Made by a program: the position numbers and the translations under genes. DNA of 64,000 nt. It comes from Paenibacillus sp. SZ31. GTDB lineage: Bacteria; Bacillota; Bacilli; Paenibacillales; Paenibacillaceae. The notes below the pieces were generated by a model. That model did not search any database and had not been told where the DNA came from. It saw only the letters and a list, made by a program, of their open reading frames with translations. The stretch covers positions 1 through 64,000 of the forward strand of contig NZ_JABBEA010000018.1 of the NCBI RefSeq assembly GCF_012912005.1. The letters run 5' to 3'. Numbering within the stretch: the first letter of the stretch is position 1; every line of letters begins with the position of its first letter. Below, piece after piece: positions 28,838 through 37,637 of the stretch.

Positions 28838-29931
28838 TACAGCTGCTTCCTCCTTGCTGCAAATACCCATCTTCGCTGCAATTGGAAACTGAGCAGGAAC
28901 AGCAAGGCATCACAGACGAATTTCGCCAATTTCTCATCTACGAAGAGAACGGTATGGAATATATATACTCCGGTACTGGAAAGTAAGATTACCACTCCGC
29001 ATAATGTCAGATAGCGCCATAGACTGCCCTGGCTATCCTCCTTGCGGAATACAAAATGTCTGTTCAGTACATAGTTGACTACAATAGAAATAATTCTCGC
29101 AATCACGGTTGCGAGCAGAATTCTTAAATAGTGCTGTTCACCCAACACGGGCCGCAACGCGTCGATCAAAAACCAGGCGATACCCAAATCGACAACCGAA
29201 CTGGCCACCGACGATGAAATGAACCGCAGGAAATTGGAGAACAACACCCCCATGACCCGAGCACTATCCTGGATCGCTTTAAAATGAGTACCCGCATTGC
29301 CATTTTCATAAATGACTTGAATCGGCATCGTATGAATCGGTATGCCAGACTGAATGCACGAGATGAGCATTTGCAGCTCATATTCAAATCGAGTGCCGCG
29401 AACATCCTGCATAAACGCAAGTAACCCCGGACCGAAGGCACGAAGCCCAGTCTGGGTATCCGACAGCTTTTTACCATACAGCATGGCAAAAATAAAGGAG
29501 GTCATCCGATTGCCTAACAGGGACTTTGGAGGTATGTTCCCCTCGCTGAAATTCCTTACGCCGAGAACCAATGAGTCCGGATGAAGCCTGGCTTCTTGAG
29601 CAATCCGGTATACATCTTCCGCTGCGTGCTGTCCATCTGAATCAGCGGTTACGACGAAGGAAGATACATCGAATTGCTTTCCAATATACTCAAATCCGGT
29701 CTTGAGTGCTGCACCCTTCCCCTGATTTTCCGCATGCGTCAACAGAGCACAGCCGTTCTCACGGAGCTCCTCGAAAATCGACTGGTAAGCCTCACCAGAT
29801 CCGTCGTCCACAATAACAATATTCGTCAAGCCATACTCTCGCAATTGCCGTACATAGGCTGGAAGTCTCTCATCCGGTTCAAGCGATGGAATGAGGATGA
29901 TCGTTTCGCCGTTTTGTTTACCCTTAATCAT
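28837..29931 (-). CDS. GT2 (polyprenyl-phosphate sugar transferase type) fused to GtrA domain
   Basis: 364 aa from the ATG at 29931 (GAGG nine bases upstream; a TTG at 29946 is also in frame). Residues 10-225 are a DPM1-like GT2: VIVDDGSGEAY, HAENQGKGAALKTGF, VTADSDGQHAAEDV, GVRNFSEG. Residues 235-360 are a four-helix GtrA membrane domain (FLRFISSSVASSVVDLG, VVNYVLNRHFVF). Likely makes a lipid-linked sugar and helps flip it, feeding the polymer operon. Confidence 0.88.
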   Translation of the reverse strand: MIKGKQNGETIILIPSLEPDERLPAYVRQLREYGLTNIVIVDDGSGEAYQSIFEELRENGCALLTHAENQGKGAALKTGFEYIGKQFDVSSFVVTADSDGQHAAEDVYRIAQEARLHPDSLVLGVRNFSEGNIPPKSLLGNRMTSFIFAMLYGKKLSDTQTGLRAFGPGLLAFMQDVRGTRFEYELQMLISCIQSGIPIHTMPIQVIYENGNAGTHFKAIQDSARVMGVLFSNFLRFISSSVASSVVDLGIAWFLIDALRPVLGEQHYLRILLATVIARIISIVVNYVLNRHFVFRKEDSQGSLWRYLTLCGVVILLSSTGVYIFHTVLFVDEKLAKFVCDALLFLLSFQLQRRWVFAARRKQL

Positions 29932-30411
29932 CCTAATGAGCCTCAATTCGACATATTTTCACAAATTCTTTTGGAATATTGTGAGTATAACATCGAAAGG
30001 GGGGTCAGTAAACGAGCAAATTTGTAACCTACTGGTAAAAAAGTTGTATTATTATATGTCCTCATATATAGGTGAAAAATACTAGTCAAACGTTAGTCTA
30101 GCACTACTCAAATAACTGCATATTCGGCTCTCGTTTCAGCACATGTACCAGCATGGCATGCAGTTGTCCACGGTGGTGATAGAAGTGTGCCTGTGTGTCT
30201 AGGAGCCACTCGAAGCGTGAATGGATGCCTCCCCAGAATGCAGTTGTTTCTCGCTCGGTCTGATGCTCAGGTCTTCGTCACTCAGTGTACTCATCAGGTT
30301 GATAACCGATTGGACATGCTTGGACTTACAAATCTAGACGAATGGTAGGTTATGCGCATCACGAATTTGAATTAGAATTACCGTAGACGATTGAAAAAGG
30401 CTGTGATTCCA
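29932..30411. other. intergenic region with decayed gene
   Basis: The promoter region of the polysaccharide operon lies at the left, a DinB-type remnant in the middle (30104-30330, minus strand) and the leader of the YheC-like gene at the right. No other frame is supported. Confidence 0.55.
30104..30330 (-). pseudogene. DinB-family remnant
   Basis: The minus strand encodes about 35 C-terminal residues ending HFYHHRGQLHAMLVHVL and then a stop at 30104, typical of the metal-binding histidine helix of DinB/YfiT proteins. Upstream coding similarity (NLMSTLSDEDL) is in another frame and no start is left. Confidence 0.55.
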
Positions 30412-31134
30412 ATGTTATTCGAAAGAGACAAATGGTTGCAGTATGGCATTCTGCGCGATGAGCCCTCTCTCGTAGCACGGTTGCCAGAAACACAGTTGCT
30501 TGAGAAGGATACGTTAACGAAGATGCTTCTTCAATATCCCAGCGTTGTACTAAAGCCCCGCAATGGCAGTTACGGAAGGGATATCCTGTTCATTAGACGA
30601 GACGGTGCGAGCGCCTATCGTATTCAAAATGAAAATAACACAGTCACCATGAGAGACAATGATGAGTTACTCGAATGGATGGAACAGACCAACAAAAGTG
30701 ATGAATATATTGTCCAAAAGCGTCTGCAGCTTGCTCAAATTAAACACAGGCCGTTCGACATTCGGATCATGGTTCAGCGCAAAAAGGGCTCCTCGTCCAC
30801 TTGGAACGTGACAGGTTCCTATGCTAAAGTTGCGGCACAAGGATATCAAGTCACCAATGTGAATAACCGACCCATTCCAGTGCTTAAGGCACTGAGACTA
30901 GCTCGTATTGGAGGTCGGCGCTTACTTGTCAGAGCGGAACAAGTTGCACAATTAGCTGCTAAACGCTTGGGAGAGCATTACCCCATGCTTAGACAAGTCG
31001 GGTTCGATATAGCCGTCGATAAGAAACGGCGAATTTGGATCATCGAAGGCAATTATCAACCGGATGTGCGCCCTTTCCGGCTTATGAAAGACACCTCGAT
31101 GCACCGCAGAATATTATGGTACAAAGAACATTAA
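30412..31134 (+). CDS. YheC/YheD-family ATP-grasp protein (spore coat associated)
   Basis: 240 aa from the ATG at 30412 (a TTG at 30391 is in frame). ATP-grasp features: VVLKPRNGSYGRDILFI, QKRLQLAQIKHRPFDIRIMVQR, GSYAKVAAQGYQVTNVN, VGFDIAVDKKRRIWIIEGN. Family members are associated with the endospore coat in Bacillales; the reaction is unknown. Single gene with its own terminator. Confidence 0.85.
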   Translation: MLFERDKWLQYGILRDEPSLVARLPETQLLEKDTLTKMLLQYPSVVLKPRNGSYGRDILFIRRDGASAYRIQNENNTVTMRDNDELLEWMEQTNKSDEYIVQKRLQLAQIKHRPFDIRIMVQRKKGSSSTWNVTGSYAKVAAQGYQVTNVNNRPIPVLKALRLARIGGRRLLVRAEQVAQLAAKRLGEHYPMLRQVGFDIAVDKKRRIWIIEGNYQPDVRPFRLMKDTSMHRRILWYKEH

Positions 31135-31144
31135 AGCAAAAAAA

Positions 31145-31182
31145 GACGACCTGCCTTCTATCCCTGGCAAGTCGTCTCTTCA
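31145..31182 (+). terminator. terminator of YheC-like gene
   Basis: GACGACCTGCC / GGCAAGTCGTC stem followed by TCTTCATGTTT. Confidence 0.65.
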
Positions 31183-31218
31183 TGTTTGATAGCTAATCTC
31201 GATATTGACCCACTTGGG

Positions 31219-31560
31219 TTATTTCCGACAGTTTCTAGTCGCGCTTGTAACACGCGTCACTCGGAACTGATTTACCCCTACCTGTATAATGGCGAACTGG
31301 CTGTACGACGTACCTGAAGAGGTATACGGCTCGGCTTCAATATTTCCACTCGGTGTTCTAACCGTCGCGGTGATTCTAGTTACCAGGCACACACCACGGT
31401 CGGAAGATCTCCAAGTCTCGTCACGCTGAACACTATATCTATCGTTGCTACAAAAGATGGATGCATACTCCACTACTCCACTCGCATTAAACGAAGTAGA
31501 GTTATAGATCTGAACAGGGTCATAACCACCTCTAGGTGCTCCAGGTCTTCTATTTCCCAT
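31219..31560 (-). CDS. small protein of unknown function
   Basis: 113 aa from the ATG at 31560 (AAGGAGG eight bases upstream). Starts with a basic, Gly/Pro-rich segment (GNRRPGAPRGGYDP), then a beta-rich part with three cysteines (IFCSND, RGVCLVTRI, SATRNCRK). No signal peptide. Could be a spore-surface or structural protein; not recognised. Confidence 0.6.
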   Translation of the reverse strand: MGNRRPGAPRGGYDPVQIYNSTSFNASGVVEYASIFCSNDRYSVQRDETWRSSDRGVCLVTRITATVRTPSGNIEAEPYTSSGTSYSQFAIIQVGVNQFRVTRVTSATRNCRK

Positions 31561-31839
31561 TCTCAAAACCTCCTTATTATTGATAGTCTATTAAATGCAA
31601 ATTAATCGTTTTGGTAAGGTATAAATGTGGACAAGGCAGAAAAAGTGTGTTTGTACAGTGGTAGAGGGGCGAACTGGTAGCTTCTGATGTCGTAGCTCAA
31701 ACACGAAAAAGAACCCCCCTTTAATGTACAAAGGTGGTTCGGGAAATTGGATCGTCTTCTATATCTCTGATTCAGTAAGATTGTCGAGATTAAGTCGTAT
31801 GTACACCTTGCGAGCATCGTAGTAACGCTCCTGATGCCC

Positions 31840-32400
31840 TTATTCTGCCGCCTCCGCCAACCATGCTTGCATAGCAGGAGATCCCGCCTGATTCAAACGT
31901 AAAGCAATCTCGGTGTTAATCTTATCCGGCGGCATGACTTCAACAAGGACACATATGGACTCTCGCATTTGATTTAAGGCAAATATGCCTTCATCATCAA
32001 GCATTTTCATCGCCAGCTCCATGGCTTTCAGCCTCACATCCAACTCTCGATTCCAATCATCATGCTCCAGATCCGCAATGAAAGGGCGCTCGTTATATCG
32101 TTGTTTGACACCTTCAAAGTTATCATCCCCAAAACAACAATAGGGCGAATCCGCATACGACCACTTGATGAGTTCCGCAATCGTTGATACCGACGTGTCA
32201 CTTTCCTCTGCTTGCCTAGCCGATTCCAACGCCAAAGCTTCCCACGACCAGGCAGAGATGCTTGGCGCATGTCCTTCTCCAGTAGTGTATAGCGTACAAT
32301 AATAGTACCGTTCACCATTTTCAAAAAGAGTACAAAAAGACGTTCTGGCAGCAGCGGCGATCTCTATAGCCAGTGTCTCTATATCTTGTATTGGCTTCAT
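31840..32400 (-). CDS. DUF4303-like protein
   Basis: 186 aa from the ATG at 32400, which has AAAGGAGAA upstream. The segment YYYCTLYTTGEGHAPSISAW, then WEALALES, then IKWSYADSPYCCFG matches the pattern I associate with DUF4303 proteins, which often sit among polymorphic-toxin immunity genes. No toxin gene is adjacent here. Confidence 0.65.
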   Translation of the reverse strand: MKPIQDIETLAIEIAAAARTSFCTLFENGERYYYCTLYTTGEGHAPSISAWSWEALALESARQAEESDTSVSTIAELIKWSYADSPYCCFGDDNFEGVKQRYNERPFIADLEHDDWNRELDVRLKAMELAMKMLDDEGIFALNQMRESICVLVEVMPPDKINTEIALRLNQAGSPAMQAWLAEAAE

Positions 32401-32428
32401 GATTAGAGTTCTCCTTTCCATTCGTCGA

Positions 32429-32707
32429 TCATCGGCCACTTCGATATGAATTGGCTATTTGGACTAGGTACCAGACACCCGCACCCACCAGGGTAGCCAA
32501 CACCAGATTGATGAAGCCGAACACGATGAGTGACTTCGCTTGGCTTGGACCGATCCGGAAAGCGGTCGCGAGCTGGAAGACAGCGGGTAGTAGAAACGCC
32601 AGCCATGAGATCGTTATAAGCTTTTCTGTTCTGAAGCTCCACCATACTGCAGAACATGAGGCAGCCAGCAGTACCCAGGTACAGATAATCTTTAGGGCGA
32701 ACATCAT
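32429..32707 (-). CDS. small membrane protein
   Basis: 92 aa with three hydrophobic segments (about 5-25, 33-50, 62-85). AGGAGGGGG ribosome binding site before a double ATG. Lies between the DUF4303-like and the 205-aa genes, possibly one operon. Function not recognised. Confidence 0.6.
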   Translation of the reverse strand: MMFALKIICTWVLLAASCSAVWWSFRTEKLITISWLAFLLPAVFQLATAFRIGPSQAKSLIVFGFINLVLATLVGAGVWYLVQIANSYRSGR

Positions 32708-32719
32708 TTCGGCCCCCTC

Positions 32720-33337
32720 CTATTTGCCATGAATCACAAGTCCATATTTACTGAATATCCACGATTGGCTCAATTCGTTCATTGCATCCTGGCTTATACG
32801 CACAGAGGGCTTCTGTTCCTTCATCGCATCTGCATCATGGGCTGAGAAGCGAAGTAGCTTTGTTATTTTTTTGATAGAGTCTCTTATCTCATTGAAAAGT
32901 GCATAGGTCAGCGGCTTATGGTCCCGGATATCCTCATATATATAGTACTTCCCTTTTTCATCTTCCAAATCCACTTGAAAGCCTTTCGGAAATGAAAGCA
33001 TGATACACGGCAGTTCATCCTCTGCCCATTGTCCGTGATATGGAAAAGAAATATCTTCATTTCTCACAAAAAATCCTGAACTTTCTTCGTCTGACGCAAC
33101 AGAAATAGAGTATACAAAGAAGGGATGAACGTCATTTTTCTTTTCTCCTGCCACATAGTACTGATAAAACGTCTGATATGTCTCGTACACCTGATTATAA
33201 TCATGCTCTGTCCGGGCAGAATTGGTACGATAGAATTGCACTTGCCGATGCTCCAAAAGCTGCAAAAGGCTTTTAAACTCTTCAGGAGTGATGAAGAATC
33301 TCAGTTTATAGAATCCGCTGTTCTTTAATTTGTCCAT
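32720..33337 (-). CDS. cytosolic protein of unknown function
   Basis: 205 aa from MDKLKN at 33337 (GGTGAGCG upstream); a start eight codons earlier is possible. Acidic, mixed alpha/beta (FITPEEFKSLLQLL, FFVYSISVASDEE, IMLSFPKGFQVDL). No signal peptide or known motif. First gene of a likely three-gene unit running to 31840. Confidence 0.55.
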   Translation of the reverse strand: MDKLKNSGFYKLRFFITPEEFKSLLQLLEHRQVQFYRTNSARTEHDYNQVYETYQTFYQYYVAGEKKNDVHPFFVYSISVASDEESSGFFVRNEDISFPYHGQWAEDELPCIMLSFPKGFQVDLEDEKGKYYIYEDIRDHKPLTYALFNEIRDSIKKITKLLRFSAHDADAMKEQKPSVRISQDAMNELSQSWIFSKYGLVIHGK

Positions 33338-33838
33338 TTCTTTTCGCTCACCACACCTCATAGATTTCTGAGACTCATCGTGATCTGAGAGTTTCGTACA
33401 ATATCCGTTCTATATATGTATCTTATTTCCATTATAGTGTTTACTTTAGATGAGTCTACCTACTTTACACCTGAATTTCGAAAATGAAATTTACGCTATC
33501 AGCAAAATTGCTATAGCTTTCGCCCTATGTGACCATGAAAAAACACATCCTAAATCAGGATATGGCATTCTCCTGATTTAAGAGATACGCTCATTCACCC
33601 AATAGAGATTAAGAAGTTTTTGTATAGAAAATTATGGATTTTACATTTTTTAGTTGCTATAATGGAAAATAAAGTAACTCCATCTCTGAAGTGCCTTTTC
33701 CTACATGCATAAATCAAACTACATAATCTGTACCACGAGCATTTACATCATCTAACAAAGGAGGTCGCCTGAGAGGATTTTAACTCTACACTCCCGTTTT
33801 TAGCCTCAACCATTATAAGGAACATAGGAGCGTGTCCA
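33338..33838. other. intergenic, one hairpin
   Basis: A 10-bp perfect inverted repeat (TAAATCAGGA / TCCTGATTTA, 33551-33580) is the only structure seen. An unused AAAGGAGGTCG at about 33758 has no start codon behind it. The lectin gene's own ribosome binding site is TAGGAG. Confidence 0.5.
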
Positions 33839-34465
33839 ATGATCAAACAACTTTTCCCCAGATCTATTCGTATTTTTATGGCTTGCTTGTTGATTCTTGC
33901 ATTTGCCGTACCAGCGACGGCTTCCGCCGGCTATCTTGGAGATAAGCTCACAATCGGCCAAAGCATGGCGAAGGGTGACTATCTCACCTCCCAAGACGGT
34001 AGATTCTCAGCCATTTGGCAGAATGACGGGAATTTTGTCATCTATCAGAATGGTTCTTCTCTTTGGAGTAGCGGTACCAGTAACAGTGGGGCTCTTTCGT
34101 TCAAGTTTGAACCACAATACGGGAGACCTGTCATCTATAAATATGGCATGAAATATCAAGATGTTTACCAATATGGTTATCGCTTTGGATTCAACCATGC
34201 CACAGGTAAATTCGAATATTACACCGGTTGGGGATGGGATAAAGTTTTGATGATTGATACTTCTGTACAAACTGAGGCTTGGTCTGCCAATACCGCCGCT
34301 TGGATTCCAGGTCATCACGGGAGCAGCTTACCGGCTAGCACAACGGGTGACACACTGGTCATGCAAAGTGATGGTAATCTAGTTCTCTATAACACAACCC
34401 TGACCAATAGCAATTATCCGAATAGTTGGATTCCTGTCTGGGCTTCCAATACGGGCGGGCGCTAA
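33839..34465 (+). CDS. secreted tandem B-lectin (monocot mannose-binding-lectin fold)
   Basis: 208 aa. Signal peptide to about residue 30 (ATASA). Two mannose-binding signatures of QxDxNxVxY form: QNDGNFVIY (about residue 60) and QSDGNLVLY (about 175), in beta-prism repeats. Secreted tandem B-lectins of this size include the LlpA-like bacteriocins of Gram-negative bacteria; a carbohydrate-binding adhesin is the alternative. Stands alone with its own terminator. Confidence 0.82.
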   Translation: MIKQLFPRSIRIFMACLLILAFAVPATASAGYLGDKLTIGQSMAKGDYLTSQDGRFSAIWQNDGNFVIYQNGSSLWSSGTSNSGALSFKFEPQYGRPVIYKYGMKYQDVYQYGYRFGFNHATGKFEYYTGWGWDKVLMIDTSVQTEAWSANTAAWIPGHHGSSLPASTTGDTLVMQSDGNLVLYNTTLTNSNYPNSWIPVWASNTGGR

Positions 34466-34474
34466 AATCAGATG

Positions 34475-34507
34475 AAGAGCCGCGTGATGCGCGGCTCTTT
34501 TTTTGTT
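34475..34507 (+). terminator. lectin gene terminator
   Basis: AAGAGCCGCG / CGCGGCTCTT with a T8 tract. Confidence 0.9.
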
Positions 34508-34539
34508 TTCCGAGGAAGTTGATAGCTTCACCACTTATC

Positions 34540-34577
34540 CAAAAGAGGTCAGCCGGTAAAAATCGGCTGACCTCTTA
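34540..34577 (-). terminator. two-component operon terminator
   Basis: AGAGGTCAGCCG / CGGCTGACCTCT; on the minus strand it is followed by TTTTGG. Sits about 55 bp behind the response regulator stop. Confidence 0.75.
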
Positions 34578-34631
34578 AATATGACGGATCCGTTAGTGTT
34601 GTATGACAATTCCCAATGGTTGAGAAAGAGA

Positions 34632-35747
34632 TCATCGATATCTTTCATATAGCTGGTGAATAGACGATGAAGGCTGTAGTCCGAGTTCTTGAAGCAGAAA
34701 TTGCGTATATTGCTCATAGTAATTATGTAGTGATTGTCGATCTCCCATGGCTCCCAATATATTCAACAACAGCAGTGTCGACTCTTCATCAAACTCATTA
34801 CGCAGTATAATTCTTCTGGAAATGCGCGCGGCTTCATTGAATTGCTTCTGATCGAGCAACCATCTTGCAAGACGCTTGGCGTAAGAAACATATACCATCG
34901 ACAATCTCTCACGTTCCGCTGTCGCCCACTCAAAAGGTTTACCCTCAAACAACTCGCCTGCAAATTGTGTCTCCAATGCTATGGCTTCCGCTTCATTGGC
35001 TGTATTGATTTCGTTCAACTCCGACATAGCCTGTTCGAATCCAATAAAATCAACATCGACTTGATCCAAATCTACCCGATATTGCTCTTGCGCTGATAGG
35101 ATCATCTCTTTGAACCCATGCTCCGATAACACCTTCCTAAGCTGATAGACTATCGTATTCAAGTACGCTTCCGCTTGCTTAAGAGGCCTACCTGGGAAAA
35201 TATCCTCCATAATTCGGGATTTGGTTACACTTCGCCCCCGATGAACAAGCAGATAGGCAAATAGCTCCATGCTTTTCTTGGATCTCCATTTCACTGTACC
35301 CGCTTGCTTGCTGCTCGCCTCAAAGCAACTCAATCCATGAACCGTCAGCCGATCAGGTACAAGGTCATCAGCACGATTAGAAGAAGATCTGCGTCTGCTA
35401 GCTGCCTTGGTGAGCGTCTGAGCCAGTCGTATTCTGGAAATGGGTTTAACCATATAGTCCAATGGATAAACATCGTAAGCGTGAATCGCATATTCTGCAT
35501 GCGAAGTTGTAAACACAATGTCAAGATCATTACATACTGAGATCAAGCTGCGGGCAAGCTCTAATCCATTGTCCGCAGCGATCTGGATGTCCAGGAATGC
35601 GAGATCCACTTCCCTGTTCTTAACGAAATCGAGTGCCTCTGCCGTATTCTGAAAGCTTCCAACAATCTCCACGTCTTGCATATTCGACAGCATTCGCTTC
35701 ATTGCCAACAGCATGGCAGGCTCATCATCCACGATGAGAACTTTCAT
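34632..35747 (-). CDS. response regulator with SARP-type output (REC-wHTH-BTAD)
   Basis: 371 aa from the ATG at 35747, overlapping the kinase stop by four bases. REC domain 1-120: DD pair at residues 7-8, phospho-acceptor D53 (LAFLDIQ), T81, K101 (MVKPI). An OmpR-like winged helix follows at about 145-230 (KSRIMEDIFPGRPLKQAEAY, NTIVYQLRKVL), then a helical BTAD domain to the end. This layout is that of SARP regulators with an added receiver. SARPs bind direct repeats with an 11-bp period, which is what lies upstream of two nearby transcription units. Confidence 0.9.
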   Translation of the reverse strand: MKVLIVDDEPAMLLAMKRMLSNMQDVEIVGSFQNTAEALDFVKNREVDLAFLDIQIAADNGLELARSLISVCNDLDIVFTTSHAEYAIHAYDVYPLDYMVKPISRIRLAQTLTKAASRRRSSSNRADDLVPDRLTVHGLSCFEASSKQAGTVKWRSKKSMELFAYLLVHRGRSVTKSRIMEDIFPGRPLKQAEAYLNTIVYQLRKVLSEHGFKEMILSAQEQYRVDLDQVDVDFIGFEQAMSELNEINTANEAEAIALETQFAGELFEGKPFEWATAERERLSMVYVSYAKRLARWLLDQKQFNEAARISRRIILRNEFDEESTLLLLNILGAMGDRQSLHNYYEQYTQFLLQELGLQPSSSIHQLYERYR

Positions 35748-37474
35748 CTCTCTGTTCCGCCTCTCAAAGTGAAGTGAAATACGCTTCCTTGTCGCACTGT
35801 GCTTTCCGCCCACAAATTCCCACCACTTCGTTGTACGAACTGCCGACTTACGAGTAATCCAAGCCCTGCCCCTTTTTCCCCTAATGTGCCCGCCATGGAG
35901 TTGAGTTGCTTCTCGCCAAATAACTGACCAACTCGCTCCTCTTCCATGCCTACTCCGTTATCACGAACAGATACGATCACCATGTCTCCCGACAACTGAG
36001 CATACACTTCGATTAAACCACCCAATTCGGTGAATTTAATGGCGTTGGTTAACAAGTTACGAATAATTAAACCAACGGTTTCCCTGTCCGCATATACTTG
36101 GGTGCCTACAGCAATCTTATTTATCACACTAATATGTTTGCTCTCACTTTTGATGTGTAACATATGACAACATTCCTCAACCACGTCAGACAGCTCCAGT
36201 AATTCTGGACGAAGTGCCATGTCTTCAACTTGGCTACGAAACCACTCCAACAAGTTATTAGCCATTCCAAGTGTATTACGAATCTGGTCACCCAGTTGCT
36301 CAATGATCTCCTGATGATCAGCAGCGAACGACTGTCTGTCCGCCTCCAGTAACTCCACGAGTTGAAACTGCAGTGCCAGCGGACTGCGAATATCATGCGA
36401 TATGATTGTAAACAGCTGATCCTTCATCTGGTTCAACTGAGCCATCTGCTCCAGATGCCGTTGTTTCTCCGTAATATCGAAAATAAGAGAAATATTGCCC
36501 TGCGCTTTGCCCAGCGTATATAACGGATATACGTTTACACTATAGATTCTTCTTTCTCCATTCAGCCATTTATCAATCTCTACACTCCCTGCTTGCATAG
36601 ACTTGCTCAGCTTATACCATTCTGGCCAAAACGCTAGAATTTCCGATATATTTCGACCCGAAATAGCCCCATAACCCAATTCTGAGAACCACTGTGAAGC
36701 CCGGTTATTACTGTCGATGACCTTTCCTGAACTATTCACAATCACAATACTCTCCTGTAGCGTATCGAGCACAATATTCCTGGCAATCGGAACAGTAGAG
36801 AAGAACTTAATCCGCAGTATAATCACCAGCATGATGGTCCCTGTAGAACCGCAGTAAACCGTTAATGGCAGTAACCAGGATGACCACTCGGGATTCACAA
36901 ATTTGATAACCTCAAGGATAAAAGGTAACGTTGCCAGAAGGAGAACCCACATCCCCGGCTTCCGATAATCACTCCTGATGTTCCTTATATACTGAAACAA
37001 AAAATAAAGGCAAATAACGACTGCACTATAGCAAATGAGGCTGAATGCTCTGGAATAGAGGGTTTTCGTTGTAACTAGGTGCCCATTATAAAGCTCAATC
37101 GTCAGATATATAATATGAAGGTTTGGGTCAAGCCACATAAGCAACGACCACGATGCGAACACGGCAAACAATAGGGCCTTCCATCGGGTCTTCAGCAGCT
37201 TGTCTCGACCGACTAAGTGATAAACGAATAAGATCAAGAAAGGGACCATTACATTTTGCGTCGTATTCTGAATATTGCGAAAAATGAATTTAGTCATTAA
37301 TACATCGCTATGTCTCTCTAAAAGGATACTACTTGAGTACATCATTCGGCATATGATCAAACCGACGAGGTAAATGACTCCGCGCTCTCGTCTAAACCCG
37401 TATACCGTGAATAAAATGATACCCGTCATGATCAATGAAACAATCATAAGGATGAGTTCTACCGTGGAGTTCAT
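35744..37474 (-). CDS. 7TM-PAS sensor histidine kinase
   Basis: 576 aa. Residues 1-215 hold seven membrane helices of the histidine-kinase N-terminal 7TM type. PAS about 225-330 (ESIVIVNSSGKVIDSNNRAS). HisKA H-box FTIISHDIRSPLALQF, HATPase N-box IIRNLLTNAIKF, G1 VRDNGVGM, G2 GAGLGLLVS. Transcribed first, with the response regulator overlapping its end. Promoter TTGTAA-17-TATGAT at about 37.53 kb. Confidence 0.92.
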   Translation of the reverse strand: MNSTVELILMIVSLIMTGIILFTVYGFRRERGVIYLVGLIICRMMYSSSILLERHSDVLMTKFIFRNIQNTTQNVMVPFLILFVYHLVGRDKLLKTRWKALLFAVFASWSLLMWLDPNLHIIYLTIELYNGHLVTTKTLYSRAFSLICYSAVVICLYFLFQYIRNIRSDYRKPGMWVLLLATLPFILEVIKFVNPEWSSWLLPLTVYCGSTGTIMLVIILRIKFFSTVPIARNIVLDTLQESIVIVNSSGKVIDSNNRASQWFSELGYGAISGRNISEILAFWPEWYKLSKSMQAGSVEIDKWLNGERRIYSVNVYPLYTLGKAQGNISLIFDITEKQRHLEQMAQLNQMKDQLFTIISHDIRSPLALQFQLVELLEADRQSFAADHQEIIEQLGDQIRNTLGMANNLLEWFRSQVEDMALRPELLELSDVVEECCHMLHIKSESKHISVINKIAVGTQVYADRETVGLIIRNLLTNAIKFTELGGLIEVYAQLSGDMVIVSVRDNGVGMEEERVGQLFGEKQLNSMAGTLGEKGAGLGLLVSRQFVQRSGGNLWAESTVRQGSVFHFTLRGGTER

Positions 37475-37582
37475 ACATCAGGTCCCTTTACATTTGGCTT
37501 AAAAATAGGCATCTTGTGCCTTTTCTATCCATCATAGTAGAGGAAATTATGGATTACAAGCATATCTCCTATCAGACTTCAA

Positions 37583-37624
37583 TAAAAAAATGCCCCTGAT
37601 ATCATTCTAATGACATCGGGGCAT
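37583..37624 (-). terminator. terminator of the RCC1-SLH gene
   Basis: ATGCCCCTGATATCA / TGACATCGGGGCAT, T7 tract on the minus strand. Confidence 0.88.
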
Positions 37625-37637
37625 TCCTTGGTGTTGC

